Positions 32,737-41,256 of a stretch of DNA of 64,000 bases are shown one piece after another. Position 1 is the stretch's first letter. Every line of letters starts with the position of its first letter. Where the stretch lies: positions 1-64,000 of the forward strand of contig NZ_JALPRX010000029.1 of NCBI RefSeq assembly GCF_023223525.1. The letters run 5' to 3'. The position numbers and the translations under genes are program-made. The notes under the pieces are model-generated. The model worked only from the letters and a program-made list of their open reading frames with translations, was not told the DNA's origin and made no database searches. The stretch comes from Roseomonas acroporae. GTDB taxonomy: Bacteria > Pseudomonadota > Alphaproteobacteria > Acetobacterales > Acetobacteraceae.

Positions 32737-34047
32737 TCAGGCCGCCTCGGCGAGGCGGGCGGCATCCAGCGCCTGATCCAGATCGGCCAGGATGTCGTCG
32801 ATGTGCTCGATGCCGATGGAGAGACGCACATAGCCGGGTGTCACGCCCGTGGCCGCCTGCTCCGCCGGGGAAAGCTGCGAATGCGTGGTCGTCGCCGGGT
32901 GGATGGCGAGCGAGCGCGCATCGCCGATGTTCGCGACGTGGTAGAGCAGGCGCAGCGCGTCGATGAAGCGCGCCCCCGCCGCCGCACCGCCGCGCAGCTC
33001 GAACCCGACGAGGCCGCCGAAGCCGCCGCGCAGCACCCGCTCCGCCCGCAGCCGTGCCTCGCCGATCTGCAGCGAGGGATGGATGACGCGGCGCACCTCC
33101 GGGTGGTGCGACAGCCAGGCGGCGACGGTGGCGGCGTTGGCCGAATGCCGCTCGATGCGCAGCGGCAGCGTCTCGATGCCCTGGAGGATCTGGAAGGCGT
33201 TGAAGGGCGAGAGCGGCGCGCCGAGGTCGCGCTGCAGGGTCGACCGCACCGCCGCGATGTAGGGGCCGAGGCCGAGGCGCGGCGCGTGCTCCACCCAGAC
33301 CGCGCCGTGATAGGAGGGGTCGGGGCGGTTCAGCACCGGCTGCCGCGCCGGGAAGGCGGCCCAGTCGAAATTGCCGCCATCGACGATGAGGCCGCCGATC
33401 GAGGTGCCGTGCCCGCCGAGATACTTGGTGGCCGAGTACACCACCACCGCCGCGCCGTGGTCGAGCGGCCGCGCCAGCACCGGCGCCGCCGTGTTGTCCA
33501 CGATCAGCGGGATGCCGAGCGGCCGGCCGATCGCCGCCACCTCGGCGATCGGGAACACCTCCAGCTTCGGGTTGGGCAGGGTCTCGGCGTAGTAGGCGCG
33601 GGTGCGGTCGTCGGTGGCGCGGCGGAAGCCCTCCGGGTCCGCCGGATCGACGAAGCGAACCTCGATGCCCTGCCGCCGCAGCGTGTTGGCGAGCAGGTTC
33701 CAGGTGCCGCCATAGAGGTCGGTGGAGGAGACGACGTTGTCGCCCGCCTCCGCCAGCCCGAGCAGCGAGAAGGCCGAGGCCGCCTGCCCGGAGGCCACGG
33801 CCAGCGCGCCGATGCCCCCCTCCAGCGCCGCCACCCGCTGTTCCAGCACGTTGCTGGTCGGGTTGCCGGTGCGCGTGTAGGCGTAGCCGAGCTGCTCCTG
33901 CGCGAACAGGCTGCGTGCGTGCTCGGCATCGGCGAACTGGTAGGAGGTGGTCTGGTAGATCGGCACCGCCACGGCACCGGTGGCCGGATCGGCCCGCCAG
34001 CCCGCATGCAGCGCCAGGGTCTCGGGGCGTTGCCCTTGCTCGCTCAT
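32737..34047 (-). CDS. metY: O-acetylhomoserine sulfhydrylase-like PLP enzyme
   Basis: The protein has 436 residues. The Cys/Met-metabolism PLP family is evident: ETLALHAGWRADPATGAVAVPIYQTTSYQF at the start, GYAYTRTGNPTSNVLEQRVAALEGG (near 55), the PLP-contacting IVDNTAAPVLARPLDHGAAVVVYSATKYLGGHGTSIGG (Lys near residue 206) and SLAIHPATTTHSQLSPAEQAATGV. The long insert after the lysine (NFDWAAFPARQPVLNRPDPSYHG) is typical of the MetY branch, which makes homocysteine from O-acetylhomoserine and sulfide. Placed with SsuA/SsuD genes, it would fix sulfur released from sulfonates. Confidence 0.9.
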   Translation of the reverse strand: MSEQGQRPETLALHAGWRADPATGAVAVPIYQTTSYQFADAEHARSLFAQEQLGYAYTRTGNPTSNVLEQRVAALEGGIGALAVASGQAASAFSLLGLAEAGDNVVSSTDLYGGTWNLLANTLRRQGIEVRFVDPADPEGFRRATDDRTRAYYAETLPNPKLEVFPIAEVAAIGRPLGIPLIVDNTAAPVLARPLDHGAAVVVYSATKYLGGHGTSIGGLIVDGGNFDWAAFPARQPVLNRPDPSYHGAVWVEHAPRLGLGPYIAAVRSTLQRDLGAPLSPFNAFQILQGIETLPLRIERHSANAATVAAWLSHHPEVRRVIHPSLQIGEARLRAERVLRGGFGGLVGFELRGGAAAGARFIDALRLLYHVANIGDARSLAIHPATTTHSQLSPAEQAATGVTPGYVRLSIGIEHIDDILADLDQALDAARLAEAA

Positions 34048-34061
34048 CGTCCGTCTCCCGT

Positions 34062-35027
34062 TCAGCCGGCCAGCGCCTGGGCGAAGCTGAAGTCGAGCGC
34101 CCGCGTCACGTCCACGGGGCGTTGCAGCAGGCCGAATTCCACCGCCTGGTCCGCCGCCGCCTGGAACTCCGTGGCGATCGCCCGGTCCAGCACGCCGGGC
34201 TGCGTGCGCTCGTTCGCGTAGGCGCGCTCCAGCACCGGCACGGGGATGCGCGTCAGCGCCGAGTTGTAGCGCGCGTATTCCGGAACGTGCGCGTTGGCCC
34301 AGCCCCAGCCGTCGCGGAAGCGGCGCAGGAAGTCCTCCAGCAGCGGCCGCTTGTCGCGGATCGCCGCCTCGTGCGCGGAGACGAACATGATCGAGGGCGT
34401 CAGGCCGCGCCCGTCCACCAGCACGCGGGCGCCGAATTGCAGCACCTCAAGCGAGATGTACGGGTCCCAGATCGCCCAGGCATCCACCTGGCCGGAGCGG
34501 AAGGCGAGCGAGGCGTCGGTGGGCGGCAGGAAGGTGATGGCCGCCTCGTCCGGCCGGATGCCCTCGCGCTTCAGCGCGGCGCGGATCAGGTACTGGCCCC
34601 AGCCGCCGCGATTGCCGGCGATGCGCCTGCCGCGCAGCTCCGCCACGGTGCGGATCGGCCCGTCGCCGCGCACCAGGATGCCCTGGCCGGCCGGCGAGGG
34701 CCGGCCGACGCCGATCGCCTTCAGCGGCGCCCCGGCGGCGAAGGCGGTGAGGTAGGCGAGGTCGCCCTGGTAGCCGAGATCCAGCGCCCCGGCGTTCAGC
34801 GCCTCCAGCAGCGGCGCGGCGGCGGGGAATTCGCTCCATTCGAGGCGGTAGGGCAGGTCCTTCGCGACACCGGAGGCCTCCAGCAGCGAGCGCAGCCCGC
34901 CCTTCTGGTTGCCGATGCGCAGCACCGGCTCGGCCGCGCGGAGCAGACCGGGCGCCGCGAGGGTGCCGGCGGTGGCGAGCAGCAGACCCCGTCGCGCGAG
35001 GCGCGGGGCGGCGGCATGGTCGGTCAT
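34062..35027 (-). CDS. SsuA-like sulfonate ABC binding protein, paralogue 1
   Basis: The protein has 321 residues from the ATG at 35027. A Tat-like leader (RLARRGLLLATAGTLAAPGLLRAAEP) is followed by VLRIGNQKGGLRSLLEASGVAKDLPYRLEWSEFPAAAPLLEALNAGALDLGYQGDLAYLTAFAAGAPLKAIG, the pattern of SsuA/TauA-type binding proteins. Later parts are GNRGGWGQYLIRAAL, VDAWAIWDPYISLEVLQFGARVLVDGRGLTPS and VPEYARYNSALTRIPVPVLERAY. It starts 8 bp after its paralogue. The ligand is probably an alkane- or aryl-sulfonate or a related sulfur compound. Confidence 0.92.
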   Translation of the reverse strand: MTDHAAAPRLARRGLLLATAGTLAAPGLLRAAEPVLRIGNQKGGLRSLLEASGVAKDLPYRLEWSEFPAAAPLLEALNAGALDLGYQGDLAYLTAFAAGAPLKAIGVGRPSPAGQGILVRGDGPIRTVAELRGRRIAGNRGGWGQYLIRAALKREGIRPDEAAITFLPPTDASLAFRSGQVDAWAIWDPYISLEVLQFGARVLVDGRGLTPSIMFVSAHEAAIRDKRPLLEDFLRRFRDGWGWANAHVPEYARYNSALTRIPVPVLERAYANERTQPGVLDRAIATEFQAAADQAVEFGLLQRPVDVTRALDFSFAQALAG

Positions 35028-35035
35028 CGTCGGTC

Positions 35036-35992
35036 TCAGCCTTCCAGGCCGGGCGGGAAGCTGGTGTCCACGGCCTCGGCGACATTGATGCGGCGCGCGA
35101 TCACGCCGTACTCGGTGGCACGGTCCACGGCGGTCTGGAATTCGCGGATCAGCGCGTCGTCGAGCGGGATCGCCCGGGCATCGTTGACGCGGTAGGCGCG
35201 CTCCAGCACCGGCACGGGCAGCCGGATGAGCTGCGCGGTGGAGCGGGCGTATTCCGGGAGGTGGCCGCGCGCCCAGGCCCAGCCGGCGGCGTGGCGGCGG
35301 ACGAAGTCGGCGAGCAGCGGCCGCTTCTCCCGCAGCGCCGACCGGTTGACGGCGATCAGGCTGGCGCTCGGCGTCAGCCCGTGCGCGTCGGCCAGCACGC
35401 GGCCACCGAATTGCAGCACCTCCAGCGAGGTGTAGGGCTCCCAGATCGACCAGGCATCCACCTCGCCGGCGCGGAAGGCCAGCGCCGCGTCGGCCGGCAG
35501 CATCCAGGCGATGCGGACCTCCGCCGGGTCGATGCCGGCGTTGCGCAGGATCGCCAGCAGCGAGTAGTGCGTCCAGCCGCCCCGCGCGGCGGCGACGCGC
35601 TTGCCGCGCAGGTCGGCCAGGGTGCGAATCGGCCCGTCGCCCCCGGGGGCGCCGCGCACCACGATCGCCTGGCTGGCGCCGTCGGAACGCTGCGCCGCGA
35701 TCGCCTTGATCGGCGCGCCGGAGGCGTAGACGCTGAAGAAGTTCAGGTCGCCCATCGAGCCGAGATCCACCGCGTCGGCGTTCAGCGCCTCCAGCAGCGG
35801 CTGGGCGGCGGGGAATTCGCTCCATTCGATGCGGTAGGTCAGGTCCTGCGCGACGCCGGAGACGTCGAGCAGCGAGCGCAGCCCGCCGCGCTGGTTGCCG
35901 ACCCGCAGCACCGGCGGCGCGGCGCGGGCGATGGCCGGTGCCGCCAGCAGCGCGCCGGCGGCGAGGAGGGCGGTGCGACGCGGAAGGCGCAT
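35036..35992 (-). CDS. SsuA-like sulfonate ABC binding protein, paralogue 2
   Basis: The protein has 318 residues from the ATG at 35992. It is collinear with the 34062 product: VLRVGNQRGGLRSLLDVSGVAQDLTYRIEWSEFPAAQPLLEALNADAVDLGSMGDLNFF, then RGKRVAAARGGWTHYSLLAIL, VDAWSIWEPYTSLEVLQFGGRVLADAHGLTPS and LPEYARSTAQLIRLPVPVLERAY. The two clearly arose by tandem duplication and then diverged, especially in the ligand-facing GYQGDLAYL/GSMGDLNFF region, which suggests different substrates. No SsuB or SsuC gene lies in the window. Confidence 0.92.
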   Translation of the reverse strand: MRLPRRTALLAAGALLAAPAIARAAPPVLRVGNQRGGLRSLLDVSGVAQDLTYRIEWSEFPAAQPLLEALNADAVDLGSMGDLNFFSVYASGAPIKAIAAQRSDGASQAIVVRGAPGGDGPIRTLADLRGKRVAAARGGWTHYSLLAILRNAGIDPAEVRIAWMLPADAALAFRAGEVDAWSIWEPYTSLEVLQFGGRVLADAHGLTPSASLIAVNRSALREKRPLLADFVRRHAAGWAWARGHLPEYARSTAQLIRLPVPVLERAYRVNDARAIPLDDALIREFQTAVDRATEYGVIARRINVAEAVDTSFPPGLEG

Positions 35993-36003
35993 GGCCGGCC
36001 GCC

Positions 36004-37104
36004 TCACGCCGCCACCGGCCGGGCCGCGACGCTGACGCGCCCGGCGCCCGCGTCCGCATCCAGCGCGCGCAGCAGCGGGATCAGCTCGCGGCCGTACTCG
36101 GCGGCGTCCGGCAGCGGGTCCCAGCCGCGCAGGATGCAGTGGGAGACGCTGATGGCGCGGTAGCGCAGCATGGCGCGCGCCACCTGCTCCGGCGTGCCGA
36201 CCAGGGCCGTGCTGTTGCCGCGCCCGCCCAGCACGCCGGCCATGGCGGTCCACAGCCGCTCGTCCAGCACCTCGCCACGCCGGGACAGGCCGATCAGGCG
36301 CTGCGAATTCACCGCCTGCCCGGCCGCGATCAGCCCCGCCTCGCCGGCGCCGCGCAGCTTCGCCAGGGCGCGCTCGCGGATGTGGTGCGCGCGGTCCCAG
36401 GCCTGCTTCTCGGTGGCGCCGAGGATCGGCCGGTTGGACCAGGAGAAGGCGATCGGCCGGCCCTGCGCCGCCGCGCGCACGCGGTCCAGCACCGCCGCGG
36501 TGTCGGCCAGCGGCTCGCCGAACAGGGCGTAGACGTCGGCATGCCGCGCCGCCACGCCGAGGGCCGCCTCCGAGGCGCCGCCGAAGAAGATCGGCAGGCT
36601 GCCATGGACCGGGCGGATGTCCGACCAGGCGTTCTCGACATGGTAGAATTCGCCCCGGTGGCTGACGGGGGCCGCCGCCGACCAGACCCGGCGGACGACG
36701 TCGAGGAACTCGTCGGTGCGGCGATAGCGCGCCGCATGGTCGGCGTGGTCGCCATCCTTGCGCTGGTCGGCATCCTCGCCGCCCGAGATGACGTGCAGGG
36801 CGAGCCGGCCGCCGGTCAGTCGGTCCAGGGTGGCGAGCTTGCGCGCCGCCAGGGTCGGCGAGACGAAGCCGGGGCGGTGCGCCAGCAGGAAGCCGATCCG
36901 CTTCGCCACCGCGGCCGCGTGGGCGAGCACGAGGAAGCCGTCGGCGGCGTTGGTCCAGTAGCCGGCCAGCACGCGATCGAAGCCGGCATCCTCGTGGGCG
37001 CGGGTGATCGCCTCGATGAAGTCGGGCTGGAAGGCCTCGCCGGAGGGTGGCTCCAGGTCGGAGGTCGGGCGCGCCCAGATCATGCCCGTGATGTGCAGGG
37101 ACAT
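36004..37104 (-). CDS. ssuD: SsuD-like FMNH2-dependent sulfonate monooxygenase
   Basis: The protein has 366 residues, against about 380 in SsuD. It is a luciferase-like TIM barrel with FIEAITRAHEDAGFDRVLAGYW, AKRIGFLLAHRPGFVSPTLAARKLATLDRLTGGRLALHVISGGEDADQRKDGDHADHAARYRRTDEFLDVVRRVW (residues 68-140, strongly SsuD-like) and a C-terminal TALVGTPEQVARAMLRYRAISVSHCILRGWDPLPDAAEYGRELIPLLR. SsuD cleaves alkanesulfonates to aldehyde and sulfite with reduced FMN from a partner reductase, which is not found here. It lies 11 bp upstream of two SsuA-like genes, so sulfur scavenging is the best-supported role. Confidence 0.88.
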   Translation of the reverse strand: MSLHITGMIWARPTSDLEPPSGEAFQPDFIEAITRAHEDAGFDRVLAGYWTNAADGFLVLAHAAAVAKRIGFLLAHRPGFVSPTLAARKLATLDRLTGGRLALHVISGGEDADQRKDGDHADHAARYRRTDEFLDVVRRVWSAAAPVSHRGEFYHVENAWSDIRPVHGSLPIFFGGASEAALGVAARHADVYALFGEPLADTAAVLDRVRAAAQGRPIAFSWSNRPILGATEKQAWDRAHHIRERALAKLRGAGEAGLIAAGQAVNSQRLIGLSRRGEVLDERLWTAMAGVLGGRGNSTALVGTPEQVARAMLRYRAISVSHCILRGWDPLPDAAEYGRELIPLLRALDADAGAGRVSVAARPVAA

Positions 37105-37141
37105 GGGAGAAACCTCGCTGAGATGAAGGATGGAGCGGGAT

Positions 37142-38209
37142 TCAGCCGCGCGCCGTGATGCCGGCCGAGCGGATGGTCTCGCCGAAGCGCTGGCTGGCGG
37201 CGTTCAGGCGGGCCGCGAACACCTCGGGCGGCGCCGCGACGATTTCGTAGCCGAGGTCGACCAGCCGATCCCGCACGGCGGGGCTGCGCAGCGCGGCCGC
37301 GATCTCCGCGTGGAGCCGGTCCAGCACCGGCTGCGGCGTCCCGGCGGGCGCCAGCAGCCCCTGCCAGCTGTCGACGTCGAAGCCCGGCGCCACCGTCTCG
37401 GCGAGGGTCGGCACTTCGGGCAGTGCGGCATCGCGCGCGGCCGTCGTCACGGCGAGCGGCACGAGGCGGCCCTGCCGCACGTACTCGGTCACGGCCGGCA
37501 GGGTGATGATGACGGCGTCGAGCTGACCGGCCAGCAGGTCCAGCGCCGCCGGCGCGCCGCCGCGATAGGGGATGTACTCCACCCGCAGCCCGCCGAGCTG
37601 GCGGTTCAGCATCTCGCTGATGACGTGCGCGATGCCGCCCCAGCCCGGCAGGCCGAGATTCAGCCGCCCCGGCTGGTCCCGCACGCGCGCCACGTAGTCC
37701 TGCACGGTGCGGATGCCGGTGCCGGGATGCGTCACCAGGATCTGCGACGCACGGATCGCCTGCGTGACCGGCGCGAAGGAGGTGCGGACGGCGTAGCCGG
37801 CATTCGGCAGCAGCGCCTCCGCCAGCACGATGGAGTCGCCCGTCACCAGCAGCGTGTGGCCGTCGGCCGGGGCACGCGCCACCTGGTTGATGGCGATCAC
37901 GCCGCCGCCCCCGCCCAGGTTCTCCACCACCACGCTCTGGCCGAGGCGGGCGCCGAGCGCTGGCGCCAGGGTGCGGGCGAGGATGTCCAGGCTGGCCCCG
38001 GCCGCCGCCGAGACGACGAAGCGAAGGGTATGGTCGAACGCGGCAGGCTGGCCCGCCTCCGGCTGGGCGCGTGCGGCGGCGGGCCACGGGGCCGCGGCGC
38101 CGAACATCAGGACGCGTCGCGTCAGGCGAGGCGAGGCCGGCGGCAGGTCCGGCTTCCGGCCGGGATCGGCGGCGCCGGCGGCAGGCACGGACAGGCGAGG
38201 AAAGCGCAT
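37142..38209 (-). CDS. Bug/TctC-type periplasmic binding protein
   Basis: The protein has 355 residues from the ATG at 38209; the frame is open to 38494 but the upstream part is not family-like. A rather long leader (about 50 residues, with RLTRRVLMFGAAAPWPAAARA) precedes LRFVVSAAAGASLDILARTLAPALGARLGQSVVVENLGGGGGVIAINQVARAPADGHTLLV. The later VEYIPYRGGAPAALDLLAGQLDAVI and ALPEVPTLAETVAPGFDVDSWQG confirm the family. The usual PPGG is replaced by SAAAGASLD. It stands 37 bp upstream of the SsuD-like gene in the same direction and is probably the first gene of the sulfur operon. Confidence 0.92.
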   Translation of the reverse strand: MRFPRLSVPAAGAADPGRKPDLPPASPRLTRRVLMFGAAAPWPAAARAQPEAGQPAAFDHTLRFVVSAAAGASLDILARTLAPALGARLGQSVVVENLGGGGGVIAINQVARAPADGHTLLVTGDSIVLAEALLPNAGYAVRTSFAPVTQAIRASQILVTHPGTGIRTVQDYVARVRDQPGRLNLGLPGWGGIAHVISEMLNRQLGGLRVEYIPYRGGAPAALDLLAGQLDAVIITLPAVTEYVRQGRLVPLAVTTAARDAALPEVPTLAETVAPGFDVDSWQGLLAPAGTPQPVLDRLHAEIAAALRSPAVRDRLVDLGYEIVAAPPEVFAARLNAASQRFGETIRSAGITARG

Positions 38210-38829
38210 GGTGTCAGGTCTTCCCGGAATGGCGCGCCAGTTCGGGCGCGCCGCGTGCGACGTCGGATCGGAAGCGGTCCGGCAAGCCGGTTCAGCGTGG
38301 CGGGCTGCCTGGACGGCCGGAAACCGGTCCCGGCGCCTGCCCCTGCCGACAGCACCGGTCGGCACCGCCCGACGGGCAGGGGGACAGCAGGGATGCTCGT
38401 GACAGCGATGGGCCAGCCATGGATCGAACCTCTCGGGCTCGGCGCCTGACGACACCGAGAGCCGCATCCGCGCGCATAATTTAGCGTCAGTCAATAGTGT
38501 TTATCAAGTTCAACGATTGAATTTCGCTATTTTCGTGGCCGGCGCGGCGATGCGCCGGCGTCCGGCGCCATGATCGAGTGGCCGGCCAACTCCATCGTCC
38601 GATCAACGGATTGCGTGTTCGCGCCGCGGCATTCGAGGCGGTCTTCCATCCCGCCCGTCGTTCCCGCCGACGCTGTCCGTCGGGCAGGACGAGCCTTGAT
38701 CCCGGCCAGTGACCGAATCATCCCCGCCACGGACAGCGCGGGGGACAAATTATCCGATATTCGATCGTTATTGCCGCCGCGCACGATCGCGGTCGTGGTT
38801 CATGCCCTGCCGGCCGCCAGCGCACCGCC
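38210..38829. promoter_or_regulatory. Upstream region of sulfur operon with MarR-like operator
   Basis: This is about 620 bp without a convincing gene. Bases 38470-38535 are AT-rich (AATTTAGCG, ATAGTGTTTATCAAG) and contain GTTCAACGATTGAA at 38508-38521, identical over 14 bases to the operator in the MarR/monooxygenase divergon (26060). A promoter for the operon starting at 38209 probably lies here, leaving a leader of about 270 nt, or the site may serve the decayed gene on the plus strand. Confidence 0.45.
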
Positions 38830-39490
38830 ATGGCCGGGAAGACCCACCCCGTTGCCACGGACGCGCCGGGGCAGCCTGTGCCTGCCGGGCCTCTGTCCCT
38901 GCCGCCGCTGACCGCTGCCGGTGGCGGCGTCGCGCGAACCGGGACCCCGGCCACGCCAGGCGGGCCGGAGCGGCCGACCCGGCTCGTCGTCCCTGCCCGG
39001 CTGGCGAGCCGGCCGACATCCTCGCCCGCGCCATCAGCCGGGAGTTGTCACCACGGCTCGGGCAGCCCGTCCTGGCCGGGAACCGGGCCCGGTCGGCATC
39101 CAGCATGTCGCCCGCGGGCCGGCCGACGGCCGTTCGCCGCCGGTGGCGAATGCCACCTCGCTTCCGATCGATCGGCGCGGACGGCAGGGCGGCGCGGTGT
39201 CGGCCCGCGCCCTCGCCGCTCCGGCACCGATGCCGCCGACGGTGCCAGTGCCGGTGCCGGTCCGCCCCCATCCGGCTCCGGAGACGGGCATGCAGAGGAG
39301 CGGCGAAGTGCGTTGCGTCGCGGCTCCCGGCCGGCCGACAATCCCCTTGCCGATCGGATCGGCCCGACGCCAACATCCGGGCCCTGGCGTGGGCCGGCGC
39401 CGGGGACAGACGAGCGGGTGGCTGGCCGGCGGACGTAAGGCGCGGCGCCGACGACCTTCGGCCCGTCCGCTACCAGGGCGATGTCGCATG
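38830..39490 (+). pseudogene. Decayed Bug/TctC binding-protein gene
   Basis: No single frame is intact, but consecutive pieces in different plus frames follow the Bug order. ERPTRLVVP (near 38968) in one frame leads to GEPADILARAISRELSPRLGQPVLAGNRA (near 39002-39090) in a second, then GPVGIQHVARGPADG (near 39088-39130) in a third. In an intact member these would read PTRLVVPFPPGGPADILAR...LGQPVLVENRPGAxGxxxVARAPADG. At least two frameshifts are required. Downstream, no conserved YRGG or PEVPT motif could be found in frame; the last piece ends in DDLRPVRYQGDVA at a TGA at 39490. It is therefore an old, eroded paralogue. Confidence 0.6.
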
Positions 39491-39509
39491 ACGTTCCTGC
39501 GGAGCCGGC

Positions 39510-40925
39510 ATGACTGACGTATCGCTGACCATCGTCGGCGCGGGGTTCAGCGGCACCCTTCTCGCGCTGCATGCGCTGCGCCGATGTCCGCCCTCGACCT
39601 GCGTGCGGCTGATCGAGCGCAGCAGCCAGTTCGGCCGCGGCCAGGCCTATGCGACCGGCAATCCCAACCATCTGCTGAACGTGCCGGCGGGCCGGATGAG
39701 CGCGTTCCACGACCGGCCGCTCGATTTCCTGCGTTGGCTGCGGACGCAGCCCTGCGAGGCCGACGCGGCGCCGACCGAGCACGGCTTCGTGCCGCGCCGG
39801 CAGTTCGGCGCCTATGTCCGGCACCTGCTGAACGAGGAGCTGAAGCGCCCCGAAGCCGATGGGCGGCTGGAGCTGCTGCGCGGCGACGTTCTCGAGCTCC
39901 GGCGGGATCGGGCCGGTCTGACGCTGCGGCTCGATCGCGAGCGGGAGTTGCGGGCCGATCTCGTCGTGCTGGCGACCGGCAATTTCCCGCCCGAGCCGCC
40001 GGCGGCGGCGACGGCCACGCTGCTCAACGGCCCGCTGTTCCGCCCCGATCCCTGGGCGCCCGAGGCCTTCGCCGATCTCGACCCCGAGGCACCGGTGCTG
40101 TTGATCGGCACCGGCCTGACCACGGTCGACAGCGTGGTGTCGCTGCTGGATCGGGGGCATCGCGGCCCGATCCACGCGATCTCCCGCCGCGGTCTGTTGC
40201 CGCGGCGGCATGCCGCGCCGGCCGTGCCGCCGCCGGCGCAGCTCTTCGCCCTGCCGACCACGCTGCTGTCCCTGCTGCGGACGCTGCGGCGCGAGGCGGC
40301 GGCCGCCGAACGGGCCGGCAGCAACTGGCAGCCGGTGATCGATGCGCTGCGGCCCTTCACCCAGGATCTCTGGCAGGCCCTGTCGGCGGTGGACCGGGCC
40401 CGCTTCCTGCGGCATCTGCGGCCCTGGTGGGACGTGCATCGCCACCGCATGCCGCCGGCCGTGGCCGACCGGGTGGAGGCGACGCGGCGGGCCGGCCAGT
40501 TGCGCCTGCATCGCGGCCGGCTGCTGCGCATCGAGCCGGAGGGGCCGGACCGGGCGGTCGTGATCTTCCGTCCCTGGCGGGCGGCGACGCCGGAGCGGCT
40601 GAGCGTGTGCCGGGTGATCAACGCTGCCGGCCCCGGCTGTGACTACGATCGCATCCCGCATCCGCTCCTGCGCGGGCTGCTGCTCGACGGGCTGGCGCGG
40701 CCGGATCCCTGCCGCCTGGGGCTCGACGTCACCGATACCTGCGCCCTGCTCGGCCGCGACGGCGCCATGGCGCGCGACCTGTTCGCCGTCGGTCCGGTGA
40801 CGAAGGGGCGCTTCTGGGAGATGACGGCCGTGCCCGACCTGCGCCGCCAGTGCGAGACGCTGGCCGAGCATCTGGCCACCCTGGCACGGGGGCTGGCTGC
40901 CGCCGCGCCCCGGGCCGGCTGTTGA
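39510..40925 (+). CDS. FAD/NAD(P)-binding oxidoreductase (NAD_binding_9 type)
   Basis: The protein has 471 residues. The N-terminal dinucleotide motif is LTIVGAGFSGTLLALHAL. RSSQFGRGQAYATGNPNHLLNVPAGRMSAF (residues 38-66) is the distinctive signature of the FAD-NAD(P)-binding family often annotated as hydroxyacylglutathione hydrolase-like. A second nucleotide motif, VLLIGTGLTTVDSVVSLLDRGHRGPIHAISRRGLLPR, lies near residue 196. WWDVHRHRMPPAVADRV near 310 and GLDVTDTCALLGRDG near 405 are also conserved in the family. The substrate is unknown. It starts 20 bp after the pseudogene, with no obvious partner. Confidence 0.85.
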   Translation: MTDVSLTIVGAGFSGTLLALHALRRCPPSTCVRLIERSSQFGRGQAYATGNPNHLLNVPAGRMSAFHDRPLDFLRWLRTQPCEADAAPTEHGFVPRRQFGAYVRHLLNEELKRPEADGRLELLRGDVLELRRDRAGLTLRLDRERELRADLVVLATGNFPPEPPAAATATLLNGPLFRPDPWAPEAFADLDPEAPVLLIGTGLTTVDSVVSLLDRGHRGPIHAISRRGLLPRRHAAPAVPPPAQLFALPTTLLSLLRTLRREAAAAERAGSNWQPVIDALRPFTQDLWQALSAVDRARFLRHLRPWWDVHRHRMPPAVADRVEATRRAGQLRLHRGRLLRIEPEGPDRAVVIFRPWRAATPERLSVCRVINAAGPGCDYDRIPHPLLRGLLLDGLARPDPCRLGLDVTDTCALLGRDGAMARDLFAVGPVTKGRFWEMTAVPDLRRQCETLAEHLATLARGLAAAAPRAGC

Positions 40926-41256
40926 GGACCTGTGCGCGGCTTGCCCTCAGGCGCGGGCGCGGGCGCGGCGGGGCCGGGGGTGGTTGTCGGGCAGGTTTGC
41001 GCGGGGAGGCTACCCGGACGGCTTTTCCCCGATGCCGAATGTCCCGCGGGCCGCCATCCCGACGGGATCCGGGCCCGGACGCGTGGTCACGCCCGCCGCC
41101 CAATCGGCAGGCCGAGGCTCCGGCGCAGGTCGCAGGCGATCGCGGCGAGCCGCACCTGCGGCCCTGCCCTGGCCCGGCCGGGCCGGCGCATGGCACGCGG
41201 CCCAGTCCGCGCCGGATCGGGCGCATCCGCGCACCGGTCTCATCAGAGCCGGGCGC
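40926..41256. other. Intergenic gap without a recognised gene
   Basis: This is about 330 bp between two convergent genes. Open frames on both strands are Arg/Gly/Pro-rich and look like antisense noise in high-GC DNA. No clear terminator was seen. Confidence 0.4.

Noticed and set aside
38830-39438. A 202-codon plus-strand frame taken as an intact gene
   Set aside because: Recognisable Bug-family pieces switch between three frames here, so decay is more likely than a new gene.
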